The notes beneath the pieces were generated by a model. It did not search any database, had not been told where the DNA came from, and was given only the letters and a program-made list of their open reading frames with translations. A stretch of DNA of 13,230 bases, from assembly GCA_004299665.1 (NCBI GenBank), contig SCQZ01000275.1, positions 1 through 13,230 of the forward strand, in the 5' to 3' direction. This DNA is from Jatrophihabitans sp. (lineage in GTDB: Bacteria; Actinomycetota; Actinomycetes; Mycobacteriales; Jatrophihabitantaceae). A program made the position numbers and the translations under genes. Every line of letters starts with the position of its first letter. Position 1 is the first letter of the stretch. Shown here in pieces: positions 1-7,595 of the stretch.

Positions 1-14
1 CGCTCGGGGCTCAC
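1..14 (-). CDS. grpE: Start of a gene downstream of dnaK, probably grpE (partial)
   Basis: On the minus strand a GTG at 14-12 overlaps the dnaK stop (TGA, 13-11) in a GTGA arrangement and opens a frame reading V-S-P-E up to the contig edge. An AGGAGG Shine-Dalgarno sequence at 24-19, inside the last dnaK codons, lies 4 bases before this GTG, which strongly supports a real translational start. The identity as grpE, the nucleotide-exchange factor of DnaK, is inferred only from the conserved actinobacterial order dnaK-grpE-dnaJ-hspR. Four codons cannot identify a protein. Confidence 0.55.
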
Positions 15-1876
15 TTACCCTCCTGCGCGGGCCCCTCGTCGACGACCTCGGCGTCCACCACCGCATCGTCGGCGGACTCGTGCTTGGTGAAGTCCGGGCC
101 CGCGGCGCCGCCGGAGGCACCCGCGGCGGCCTGGGCCGCCTCGTACATCGCACCGCCGGCCTCGGTGGCCACCCGCGACACCTTCTCCTGCGCCGCCTTG
201 ATCGCGTCGAAGTCGGCGCCCTCGAGCGACTTCTTCAACTCCTCGACCGCCGCCTCCAACTCCGTCTTCTTGTCCGCCGGCAGCTTGTCGCCGTTCTCGG
301 CCAGGAACTTCTCCGTCGAGAACTGCATCGCCTCCGCGGAGTTGCGGATCTCGGCCTGCTCGCGGCGGGCGCGGTCCTCCTCGGCGTGCGCCTCGGCGTC
401 CTTCATCATCCGGTCGATCTCGTCCTTGCCCAGCCCCGAGCCGCCGGTGATCGTCATGCCCTGTTCCTTGCCGGTGGCCATGTCCTTCGCCGACACGTGC
501 ACGATGCCGTTCGCGTCGATGTCGAACGTGACCTCGATCTGCGGCACGCCGCGCGGCGCCGGCGGCAGGCCCGTCAGCTCGAACATGCCGAGCTTCTTGT
601 TGTAGGCGGCGATGTCCCGCTCGCCTTGGTAGACCTGGATCTGGACGCTGGACTGGTTGTCGTCCGCCGTCGTGAAGATCTCGCTGCGCTTGGTCGGGAT
701 CGTGGTGTTGCGCTCGATCAGCTTGGTCATGATGCCGCCCTTGGTCTCGATGCCCAGCGACAGCGGGGTGACGTCCAGCAGCAGGACGTCCTTGACCTCG
801 CCCTTGAGCACGCCGGCCTGCAGGCTCGCGCCGACCGCGACGACCTCGTCCGGGTTGACGCCCTTGTTCGGCTCGCGCCCGCCGGTGAGTTCCTTGACCA
901 GGTCGACGACGGCCGGCATGCGGGTCGAGCCGCCGACGAGCACCACGTGGTCGACCTTGCTGACGTCCACGCCGGCGTCCTTGATCACGTTCTGGAACGG
1001 CGCGCGGCAGCGGTCGAGGAGGTCCGAGGTGATCTTCTGGAACTCGGCGCGGGAGAGCGTCTCGTCCAGGAAAAGCGGGTTCTTCTCGGCGTCGACGGTG
1101 ATGTAGGGCAAGTTGATGCTGGTCTGCTGCTGCGCGGACAGTTCGATCTTCGCCTTCTCCGCGGCCTCGCGCAGGCGCTGCATCGCCATCTTGTCCTTGG
1201 TCAGGTCGATGCCGTGCGCGGCCTTGAACTTGTCCACCAGCCAGGTGATGATCCGCTCGTCCCAGTCGTCGCCACCGAGGTGGTTGTCGCCGTTGGTGGC
1301 CTTGACCTCGATGACGCCGTCACCGATCTCCAGCAGGGACACGTCGAACGTGCCGCCGCCCAGGTCGAAGACGAGGATCGTCTGCTCGGTGTCGCCCTTG
1401 TCCAGCCCGTAGGCGAGTGCCGCGGCGGTCGGCTCGTTGATGATGCGCAGGACGTTCATGCCCGCGATCTCGCCGGCCTCCTTGGTGGCCTGGCGCTGGG
1501 CGTCGTTGAAGTATGCCGGGACGGTGATGACCGCGTCGGACACCTTCTCGCCGAGGTAGGCCTCCGCGTCCCGCTTGAGCTTCTGCAGCACCCGGGCGCT
1601 GATCTCCTGGGCGGTGTACGCCTTGCCGTCGATGTCGACCTTGAAGTTCGGGTCGCCCATGTGGCGCTTCACCGAGCGGATGGTCCGGTCGACGTTGGTG
1701 ACCGCCTGCCGCTTGGCGACCTCGCCGACGAGCACCTCGCCGTTCTTGGCGAAGGCGACGACCGACGGGGTGGTGCGCGAGCCCTCCGAGTTCGCGATGA
1801 CCTCCGGTTCGCCGCCGGACAGGACCGCGACGACGGAGTTGGTGGTGCCGAGGTCGATGCCGACCGCTCGAGTCAT
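11..1876 (-). CDS. dnaK: Molecular chaperone DnaK (Hsp70)
   Basis: This is a cytosolic ATP-dependent Hsp70 of 621 residues, which binds exposed hydrophobic peptides and works with DnaJ and GrpE. The nucleotide-binding domain shows GIDLGTTNS (residues 6-14), the phosphate-2 motif DLGGGTFDVS (171-180) and VVLVGGSTRMP (311-321). The linker DVLLLDVTPLSLGIET spans 363-378, followed by the beta-sandwich substrate domain and a helical lid. The C-terminus has an acidic tail containing VVDAEVVDE. The segment after residue 70 is short and lacks the insertion of about 25 residues seen in Gram-negative Hsp70s, as expected for Gram-positive lineages. The start at 1876 is chosen because MTRAVGIDLG is the normal family N-terminus and AAGGAG sits 7 bases upstream. 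An in-frame ATG at 1942 would add 22 non-conserved residues and overlaps the proposed -10 box. HspR control is indicated by the HAIR operator upstream. Confidence 0.98.
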   Translation of the reverse strand: MTRAVGIDLGTTNSVVAVLSGGEPEVIANSEGSRTTPSVVAFAKNGEVLVGEVAKRQAVTNVDRTIRSVKRHMGDPNFKVDIDGKAYTAQEISARVLQKLKRDAEAYLGEKVSDAVITVPAYFNDAQRQATKEAGEIAGMNVLRIINEPTAAALAYGLDKGDTEQTILVFDLGGGTFDVSLLEIGDGVIEVKATNGDNHLGGDDWDERIITWLVDKFKAAHGIDLTKDKMAMQRLREAAEKAKIELSAQQQTSINLPYITVDAEKNPLFLDETLSRAEFQKITSDLLDRCRAPFQNVIKDAGVDVSKVDHVVLVGGSTRMPAVVDLVKELTGGREPNKGVNPDEVVAVGASLQAGVLKGEVKDVLLLDVTPLSLGIETKGGIMTKLIERNTTIPTKRSEIFTTADDNQSSVQIQVYQGERDIAAYNKKLGMFELTGLPPAPRGVPQIEVTFDIDANGIVHVSAKDMATGKEQGMTITGGSGLGKDEIDRMMKDAEAHAEEDRARREQAEIRNSAEAMQFSTEKFLAENGDKLPADKKTELEAAVEELKKSLEGADFDAIKAAQEKVSRVATEAGGAMYEAAQAAAGASGGAAGPDFTKHESADDAVVDAEVVDEGPAQEGK

Positions 1877-1940
1877 GGATGCTCCTTGGTTTCCGGTTGT
1901 CTGTGGTGCCGAGTTCTTCGGTGCCTGGTTGCCTGCGCCC

Positions 1941-1970
1941 ATCCTGCAGTCCGGCGCGGGCCTACGTCAA
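1941..1970 (-). promoter_or_regulatory. Candidate dnaK promoter (sigma-70 type)
   Basis: Reading the minus strand, TTGACG (1970-1965) is followed after 18 bases by CAGGAT (1946-1941), close to the actinobacterial vegetative consensus TTGACA / TAGGAT. A transcript start about 7 bases further on would give a leader of roughly 55-60 nt before the ATG at 1876. This also argues against the ATG at 1942 being used. No transcription start has been mapped, so the boxes are a visual assignment. Confidence 0.5.
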
Positions 1971-1974
1971 AAGA

Positions 1975-1995
1975 ACTGAGTCAGGGCGACTCAAG
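1975..1995 (-). promoter_or_regulatory. HAIR operator (HspR-binding site) of dnaK
   Basis: The minus strand reads CTTGAGT, 7 bases, then ACTCAGT. The HspR consensus HAIR element is CTTGAGT-N7-ACTCAAG, so one half-site is perfect and the other has two mismatches at its outer end. The spacing is exactly 7. It lies 4 bp upstream of the proposed -35 box and about 100 bp upstream of the dnaK start, the normal place for repression by HspR with DnaK as co-repressor. The hspR gene itself would be expected beyond the left edge of the contig. Confidence 0.85.
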
Positions 1996-2051
1996 TTCCG
2001 GGACCGACTGTGACCTTGCTCACTTCGGGCGCACGCGGTCGGACTCCGGCC

Positions 2052-2070
2052 GCCGCCGGTGGCCGGCGGC
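2052..2070 (-). terminator. GC-rich hairpin after the membrane-protein gene
   Basis: GCCGCCGG, 3 bases, CCGGCGGC form a perfect 8-bp stem with a 3-base loop, starting at the first base after the stop codon at 2073-2071. There is no following U-tract. Actinobacteria often use such U-less hairpins at gene ends, so this is a plausible terminator separating this operon from dnaK, but its function is inferred. Confidence 0.45.
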
Positions 2071-3633
2071 TCAGATCAACTTGCCGCGCAAGACGTACAC
2101 GCCGGCTCGTGGGACGAGCAGTTGCGTCCAGCCCGACCCGTCGTTGGAGACGATCGCCGAGGTCTTGGTGTCCTTGAGGGCCGCCTGCAGGTACTGCGAC
2201 CACCGGACCCGCAGGCTGATCGTGCAGGCGCACGGGATCTCGATCGTGAGCGCGGACTGCGACGCCTTGGTCACCCGCGCGGGCGGCATCGCGATCGGCG
2301 TCGGGTTCGTCACCTGGAACAGCGTCCAGTCCCTGGTCTGCCACAACAGCTTCAGGTAGGGCAGCGTCGCGCCCTGGACGAGGCGGTACTCCGGATCGGT
2401 GTTGACGGCCATCGTCGGCAACGCCACGTAGCCGACGGCGTTGTTGTCCAGCCAGATCCGGTAGCTGACCGCGTCCAGGCTGGCGCTGGCCAACGGAGCG
2501 TTGAGGGCGATGTCCTCCTGCGTCTCCCATCCGCGCGCCAGCATGGCGTGGTTCAGCAGCGCGTCGTACCCGGCATGGGCGCCGTGGTTGACGACCTCGA
2601 CGCGATAGTCGGACAGCCCCTGGATCTGGTCGAGACGCGCGGCGAGCGGCCGGTAGTAGCCGACCGTCGAGACCGGGTTGGAGGCGTTGAGCAGGTCGGT
2701 GACCGTGCCGTTGGCGCCCGCGACCAGCAGCGGGACGACGATCAGGGACAAGATCCAGACCCGGAACCGGGACAGCCCCAGCACCGCCACCGGAAGGCAG
2801 TACCAGACGATGCGCGACAGGTTCGATCCCATGCCGTTCGGGAAGGCCGCCAGCACGAAGGTCGCGAGCACCGTCACCCAGATCGAGGTCCGCAGCCAGA
2901 TCGGCGGGCGCGCGAGCAGCAGCAGCAGCAGGCCGCTGACCATCTCGACCTTGAGCGGGTCCGAGAACGGCTCGGGTCCCGGTGTCCCGAACACCACCCC
3001 GACGGTCCCCATCCCGATCCCGATGGCGACGATGACGATCAGCGCGGCACGCCGGTACTGCCGGTAGGACAAGAAGACGCCCGCCAGCCCGAGCGCCAGG
3101 AACGCGCCGGTGACCGGCGAGGCGAGGATGCTCAGCAGCGCCAGCACCACGGTCGCCGCGACCTGCCGGCGGCGGAACGCCCAGATCGCCGCCACGGCGA
3201 GCGCGCCGCCGAACAGGAACGGCACCCGCCCGCTCCACAGGTTGCAGACCGCGGCGAACGCCGCGACCGTCGAACCCAGCACCGGGTGCGGCATGTCCTT
3301 GAGCGCGACCAGCACCAGGGCCGGGATGGCGACGGCGGAGATCGCGCACAGCACCTCGGCGGTCGTGAACGCGGACAGGTAGGGCGTCAGCACCGAGTAG
3401 TTGCCCGGGGTCGACCCGCCGGAGAACCAGGAGAACCAGTACGTCAGCCCGACGCCGTTGCGCACCGCCGTCGCGCGGGCACGGGCGGCCCACAGGTCGT
3501 TGACGTCCGGGCGGACGAGCAGGAACGCCACCGCGTTGGCCGCGACGACGATGGTCGGGTACCACGCGCGGATGTTCCGGCGCAGCGCCCCCAGCGCCGG
3601 CCGCGGTGCACGCTGCAGGGCCACCGTCGTCAT
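2071..3633 (-). CDS. Uncharacterised polytopic membrane protein, GT-C-like layout
   Basis: This is a 520-residue protein with a short basic N-terminus. About nine to ten hydrophobic segments lie between residues 25 and 310, and a soluble, probably extracytoplasmic C-terminal part covers about 320-520. The first loop carries RPDVNDLW (41-48) and a later loop carries SGGSTPGNYSVLTPYLS. An early acidic loop of this kind is typical of GT-C glycosyltransferases that use polyprenyl-linked sugars. The C-terminal part holds LARGWETQED (365-374), WLDNNAVGYVALP (394-406) and DWTLFQV (435-441), a pattern I associate with a widespread uncharacterised actinobacterial family. No catalytic assignment is safe. 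The gene follows a UDP-sugar dehydrogenase gene on the same strand, pointing to a shared surface-polysaccharide role. The ATG at 3633 was chosen. An in-frame TTG at 3678 and a GTG at 3651 are alternatives, and none has a strong ribosome site. Confidence 0.8.
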   Translation of the reverse strand: MTTVALQRAPRPALGALRRNIRAWYPTIVVAANAVAFLLVRPDVNDLWAARARATAVRNGVGLTYWFSWFSGGSTPGNYSVLTPYLSAFTTAEVLCAISAVAIPALVLVALKDMPHPVLGSTVAAFAAVCNLWSGRVPFLFGGALAVAAIWAFRRRQVAATVVLALLSILASPVTGAFLALGLAGVFLSYRQYRRAALIVIVAIGIGMGTVGVVFGTPGPEPFSDPLKVEMVSGLLLLLLARPPIWLRTSIWVTVLATFVLAAFPNGMGSNLSRIVWYCLPVAVLGLSRFRVWILSLIVVPLLVAGANGTVTDLLNASNPVSTVGYYRPLAARLDQIQGLSDYRVEVVNHGAHAGYDALLNHAMLARGWETQEDIALNAPLASASLDAVSYRIWLDNNAVGYVALPTMAVNTDPEYRLVQGATLPYLKLLWQTRDWTLFQVTNPTPIAMPPARVTKASQSALTIEIPCACTISLRVRWSQYLQAALKDTKTSAIVSNDGSGWTQLLVPRAGVYVLRGKLI

Positions 3634-3690
3634 CGACCGCCATCGTCCCACAACGGCGCCCCCCGCAAACTGCTGCAAGCGGGCGGCCGC

Positions 3691-5016
3691 TCAGGTCACG
3701 CGCTGATCCGGGTGCGGCCGACCGAGCGCGCGTACCTCCCAGCCCTGCTCGAGCCACAACCGGCGCGGGAGCGCGTTGCGCCCGTCCACCAGGAACGGAC
3801 GGGCCACGACCCGTTTGAGCGCGGACGGGTCGAGGGCCCGGAACTGCTCCCACTCGGTCAGCAGCAGGACGACGTCGGCACCGTCGCACGCATCGATCTC
3901 CGAGATCGCGTAGTCCAGACCCGGGTACGCGATCCGGGCGTTGGCGATCGCGTGCGGGTCGTAGGCACGCACGAGGGCACCCTCGCGCCGGATGCGCATG
4001 GCGACGTCCAGCGCCGGGGAGTCGCGGATGTCGTCACTGTCCGGCTTGAAGGCCAGTCCCAGGATCGCGACGCGCCGCCCGGCCAGCGAACCGTCGCAGA
4101 GTTCCCGGGCGAGATCCACCGTGCGCTGGCGGCGCCGCTGGTTGATCTCGTCGACGTTCTTGAGGAACGTCAACGCCTCGTCCACCCCCAACTCACCGGC
4201 CCTGGCCATGAAGGCCCGGATGTCCTTCGGCAGGCAGCCGCCGCCGAACCCCAGCCCGGCGCGCAGGAAGCGATGTCCGATCCTCGCGTCGTGTCCGATC
4301 GCGTCGGCCAACTGCGTGACATCGGCGCCGGTGGCCTCGCACACCTCGGCCATGGCGTTGATGAACGAGATCTTGGTGGCGAGAAAGGCGTTGGCGGCGA
4401 CCTTGACCAGTTCGGCCGTGGCGAAGTCGGTCACGATCGTCGGCGTCCCGTGCTCCCGGACGATCGGCGCGTACACGGCCTCGACCGCGTCGAGCCCGCC
4501 GCGCGCACGGTCCACGCCGATCACGATGCGATCGGGGCGCAGCGTGTCGGCCACCGCCAGGCCTTCACGCAGGAACTCCGGATTCCACACCAGGCTCGCC
4601 CCGGCCGCGGTGATCATCGGTGCCAGCCGGGCGGCCGTGCCCACCGGGACGGTCGACTTGCCCACCACGCTCGCCCCCGGGCGCACCAGCGCGGCGATCT
4701 CCGACATGGCCGCCTCGACGAAGCGCAGGTCCGCCGCATACTCCCCGGCCCGCTGCGGCGTCCCGACACAGACGAAGTGCACCTCGGCGAAGTCCACCGC
4801 CTCGCGCAGCGACCGGCACAAGCGCAGCCGGCCGCGAGCAAGGTTCCCGGTCAGCAGGGCGGGTAGTCCCGGCTCGTAGAAGGGAACCTCGCCGCGCGCC
4901 AGCCTCGCGACCTTGCCGGCGTCCACGTCGAACGCTGCGACCTCGTGGCCCAACTCCGCCATGGCCGCCGCGTGGGTGGTCCCGAGATAACCCGTTCCGA
5001 TCACGGACAGTCTCAC
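3691..5016 (-). CDS. ugd: UDP-glucose 6-dehydrogenase family protein
   Basis: This cytosolic NAD-dependent enzyme of 441 residues belongs to the UDP-glucose/GDP-mannose dehydrogenase family. It is predicted to oxidise UDP-glucose twice to UDP-glucuronate, a precursor of acidic polysaccharides. An N-terminal Rossmann motif GTGYLG (7-12) binds NAD. WNPEFLREG (144-152), the conserved lysine of AELVKVAANAF (Lys205) and the catalytic cysteine in GFGGGCLPKD (Cys261) are all present. The C-terminal UDP-binding domain contains FKPDSDDIRDSP (323-334). The length is normal. The start is the GTG at 5016, directly before RLSVIGTGYLG. The open frame continues upstream, but those residues are not family-like. 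Neighbouring UDP-sugar or UDP-ManNAc dehydrogenases share these motifs, so the exact substrate is inferred. The stop is 57 bases from the start of the membrane-protein gene, consistent with an operon. Confidence 0.93.
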   Translation of the reverse strand: MRLSVIGTGYLGTTHAAAMAELGHEVAAFDVDAGKVARLARGEVPFYEPGLPALLTGNLARGRLRLCRSLREAVDFAEVHFVCVGTPQRAGEYAADLRFVEAAMSEIAALVRPGASVVGKSTVPVGTAARLAPMITAAGASLVWNPEFLREGLAVADTLRPDRIVIGVDRARGGLDAVEAVYAPIVREHGTPTIVTDFATAELVKVAANAFLATKISFINAMAEVCEATGADVTQLADAIGHDARIGHRFLRAGLGFGGGCLPKDIRAFMARAGELGVDEALTFLKNVDEINQRRRQRTVDLARELCDGSLAGRRVAILGLAFKPDSDDIRDSPALDVAMRIRREGALVRAYDPHAIANARIAYPGLDYAISEIDACDGADVVLLLTEWEQFRALDPSALKRVVARPFLVDGRNALPRRLWLEQGWEVRALGRPHPDQRVT

Positions 5017-5102
5017 TCGAACCCCATCTCCCTGTTCGCCGCGACGCCATCCGGACGACGGCCTCCCGCTGGCGGGCACACACCGCGCCCCGTGGACCGC
5101 GC

Positions 5103-6062
5103 CTACCCCAGCCCGACGCTCGCGAGCCACTGCGTGGCGACCGTCGCGGGATCGGCACCGCCGGCCACCTGAGACACCAGGTCCAGAAGTGTCGCAGTGT
5201 CCAGCTTCGCGGAGACGGCGTTGCAGGCGTTCACGGCCGGCTGGCTGATCTTCCCGGCCTTCGCGATGGGCACGATGTTCTGCGCGGCGAACATGCTCTT
5301 CGGATCCTTGAGCGCGACGAAGCCGTACTTCTTCATCGCCGGATCGGTGGAAAAGACGTCCGCCGCCTGCACGCTGCCGTCCTGCAACGCCGTGACCGTG
5401 AACGTGCCACCGGCCTTGAGCGGGGTGAAGGTGCCGAACACGACACCGTAGACGCTCTTGAGGGCGGGGATGCCGTCGGGGCGGGTCTGGAACTGTGCGG
5501 GCGCGCCGAAGGTCAGGTTCGCGGCGATCGGCTGGAGGTCGGCGATCGAACTGAGGTGGTACTTGTCCGCCGTCGCCTTGGTCACCGTGATCGTGTCGCT
5601 GTCCTGCGCCGCGGCGTACTTCAGCGCGACCAGCCCCTTGCTCGCCGCCACCGTCTGCAGCGCGGTGTACACGTCGGCGGGCGACTTGGCCGTCGCGGTG
5701 CTGTCCAGGTAGGCCAGGATCGAGCCGCTGTACTCGGGGATGAAGTCGATCGAACCGTCCTGCAGCGCGGTCATGTACACCGAGCGCTCCCCGATGTTCG
5801 GCCGCTGCGTCACCTTGACGCCCTTGGCCGCCATCGCGTCGCCGTAGATGAGCGCGAGCAGCTGGTTCTCGGGGAAGTCGGCCGACCCGACGACGATCGA
5901 GCCGGGCTGCGACGGGAAGGTGCTCTGCGCGGCGGCCGGTGCGCTGCTGCCGTTGCCGCCGGTGTTGGCGGCCTTCCCGGAACTGCCGCTGCTGCCACAG
6001 GCGGCCAGGGCCGCGGCGGCCACCAGTGCAAGGGATGCACTCAGGATGCGGGTGCGCTTCAT
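5103..6062 (-). CDS. opuCC: Osmoprotectant ABC transporter, substrate-binding lipoprotein
   Basis: This 319-residue extracytoplasmic binding protein belongs to the glycine betaine/choline/carnitine (OpuAC/ProX-like) class. A signal peptide starts MKRTRIL and ends in the lipobox LAAC with Cys22 as the lipidation site, followed by a Gly/Ser-rich tether (23-50). The mature part carries GSADFPENQLLALIYGDAM, GERSVYMTALQDGSIDFIPE, a second LQDGSVQAADVFSTDPA repeat-like segment and QNIVPI, all typical of this family. The ATG at 6062 has GAGGAG a few bases upstream. An open frame extends upstream to 6245 but would bury the signal peptide. The gene is last in the operon, 73 bases after a permease gene. 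The symbol is by analogy with Bacillus OpuC, and the exact ligand is not visible. Confidence 0.92.
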   Translation of the reverse strand: MKRTRILSASLALVAAAALAACGSSGSSGKAANTGGNGSSAPAAAQSTFPSQPGSIVVGSADFPENQLLALIYGDAMAAKGVKVTQRPNIGERSVYMTALQDGSIDFIPEYSGSILAYLDSTATAKSPADVYTALQTVAASKGLVALKYAAAQDSDTITVTKATADKYHLSSIADLQPIAANLTFGAPAQFQTRPDGIPALKSVYGVVFGTFTPLKAGGTFTVTALQDGSVQAADVFSTDPAMKKYGFVALKDPKSMFAAQNIVPIAKAGKISQPAVNACNAVSAKLDTATLLDLVSQVAGGADPATVATQWLASVGLG

Positions 6063-6135
6063 CGTTCTCCTCGTGTCTTGGGCGGTGCGTGGGCGGGACG
6101 GGGTATCGAGGTGACGCCGTCGTGCGGACCGCGCG

Positions 6136-6948
6136 TCATGCCGGTTCGGGTACAGCTCGGACGCCGCGCCGGCGGCGGTACCGCTCGGCGACGCCCCGGG
6201 AGACGACCAGCCGCTGCACCAGCGCCAGCAGCAGATCGACGACAACCGCCAGGACCGCGACCACTATCCCCGCGGACACCATCGCAGGGTAGCCGTACCG
6301 CAGGTTGGTGAGCTGGTCCTGGCCGTCGAGGATGAACCGCCCGAGCCCGCCGAGGAACGGGACGTACGCGGCAACGGTGGCGGTGGCGATGACCTGCAGG
6401 GTTGCGCTGCGCAACCCCGACATCACCAGCGGCAGGGCGCACGGGAACTCCACCTGCCAGATCACCTGCGAACCCCGCATGCCCATGCCCTCGCCGGCGT
6501 CGCGGACGGCCGGGTCCACGGCCTGCACGCCGGCATAGGTGTTGCTCAGGATCGGCGGGATCGCCAGCAGCACGAGCGCGATCTCGATCGGCACGATGTA
6601 GGCGAACCCGCCCGGGGGTATCAGCCCCGGGACAGTCAGGCGGGCGTGCAGGTGCGGCGAGAGCCACACGACCAGCAGCAACAACAACCCCAGGATCGGC
6701 ACCGCCCGCAGACCGTTGGCCAGCCCGACGACGAGGAACACGCCGCGGCCGGTGTGCCCGATGACCAGCCCCAGCGGAAGCGCGATCAGCAGCGCGACCA
6801 CGACCGCGGACACGCTGTACCCGAGGTGCTGACCGATCCGCTCGAGCAGCCCGTTCGGGCCGGTCCAGTTCGCGGGGTCGTTCAGCCAGACCGGCACGCG
6901 ATCGAGCCCGGGCAGGAACTTGTCGGCGATGACGGCTGCGGTACTCAC
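6136..6948 (-). CDS. opuCD: Osmoprotectant ABC transporter, permease (second)
   Basis: This integral membrane subunit of 270 residues has about six hydrophobic segments. The ABC permease EAA loop, which contacts the ATPase, is AGEGMGMRGSQVIWQVEFP followed by the ALPLVMSGLR segment (about 151-180). Together with the 216-residue permease it should form the channel heterodimer. It is longer than the first permease because of an N-terminal extension (residues 1-38, including a WLNDPANWTGPNG segment) and a basic C-terminal tail rich in arginine. The GTG start at 6948 overlaps the stop of the previous gene by 4 bases, implying translational coupling. The symbol is by analogy with OpuC. Confidence 0.92.
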   Translation of the reverse strand: MSTAAVIADKFLPGLDRVPVWLNDPANWTGPNGLLERIGQHLGYSVSAVVVALLIALPLGLVIGHTGRGVFLVVGLANGLRAVPILGLLLLLVVWLSPHLHARLTVPGLIPPGGFAYIVPIEIALVLLAIPPILSNTYAGVQAVDPAVRDAGEGMGMRGSQVIWQVEFPCALPLVMSGLRSATLQVIATATVAAYVPFLGGLGRFILDGQDQLTNLRYGYPAMVSAGIVVAVLAVVVDLLLALVQRLVVSRGVAERYRRRRGVRAVPEPA

Positions 6949-7595
6949 GCGAGCGCCTGCTTCGCCCAGGGCGACAGGGTGCGGATGCCCAGCAGGATCA
7001 GCCCGTCGAACACGAGCGCGAGGACGACGAAGGCGATCAGACCGTCGACGATCGGACCGAGCGTGGACAGGTTGCTGCCGTCGATGAACATCCGACCGAG
7101 TTGTGGCACGCCGATGATCGACGCCACCGAGACGAGGCTGACGTTGCTGACCGCCGCGACCCGCAGCCCCGCACCGATCACGGGTACCGCGATCGGCAGC
7201 TGCACCCCGAACAGCCGCTGCCGGGCGGTATAGCCCATCGCGCTCGCGGCGGACAGCGTCGTGGTCGACACCGACGACAGGCCGTCGGCGACGATCCGGA
7301 CCAGCAGTGCGACCGTGTAGGCGGTGAGGGCGACCGCGACGTTGACGGTATCCAGGATCCGGGTGCCGAGCAGCCCCGGCAGCACGATGAACAACACCAG
7401 CGACGGGATCGTGTAGAGGATGCCGGTCGCCGTCACCAGCGGCGGGTACGTCCAGCGCAGCCGGCTGGCGAGCCAGCCGAGCGGCAGGGCGATCGCCAGC
7501 CCGACCAGCAGCGGCAGCGCGGCCAGCCAGACCGTCGTCCAGGTCCAGCCCGCGAGGTCACCGCTGTGCTGCTGCAGGTAGCTCCACAGGTTCAC
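6945..7595 (-). CDS. opuCB: Osmoprotectant ABC transporter, permease (first)
   Basis: This 216-residue inner-membrane permease matches the usual size of OpuCB-type subunits. Hydrophobic segments lie near 19-44, 53-76, 86-104, 138-162 and 181-204. The EAA loop is AASAMGYTARQRLFGVQLP, continuing into the IAVPVIGAGLR segment (about 116-145). The segment ATGILYTIPSLVLFIVLP (56-73) is typical of the family. Its GTG start at 7595 overlaps the stop of the ATPase gene in a GTGA arrangement, and its own stop overlaps the next permease the same way, so the three genes are very likely one transcript. Confidence 0.94.
   Translation of the reverse strand: MNLWSYLQQHSGDLAGWTWTTVWLAALPLLVGLAIALPLGWLASRLRWTYPPLVTATGILYTIPSLVLFIVLPGLLGTRILDTVNVAVALTAYTVALLVRIVADGLSSVSTTTLSAASAMGYTARQRLFGVQLPIAVPVIGAGLRVAAVSNVSLVSVASIIGVPQLGRMFIDGSNLSTLGPIVDGLIAFVVLALVFDGLILLGIRTLSPWAKQALA

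Noticed and set aside
1877..1942. Longer dnaK start at 1942
   Set aside because: The 22 extra residues are not found in the family, the ATG overlaps the proposed -10 box, and the ATG at 1876 has a good ribosome site.
80..2359. Plus-strand open frame of 759 codons opposite dnaK
   Set aside because: It is antisense to a certain dnaK gene, low in complexity (Leu/Arg/Val/Asp-rich) and without a recognisable domain. High GC keeps the opposite frame open.
1991..3889. Minus-strand open frame of 632 codons in another frame over the membrane protein
   Set aside because: It is an Arg/Gly/Ala/Pro-rich shadow of the real reading frame, with no motifs and an overlap into the dehydrogenase gene.
2059..4866. 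Plus-strand open frame of 935 codons opposite the membrane protein and dehydrogenase genes
   Set aside because: Its composition is extreme (Arg, Gln, Asp, Gly, His-rich), with no domain, and it spans two well-supported genes on the other strand.
5061..5102. Terminator between the osmoprotectant operon and the dehydrogenase gene
   Set aside because: Only a 5-bp stem with a 2-base loop (CCCGC / GCGGG) is visible, which is too weak to call. Read-through from the upstream operon cannot be excluded.
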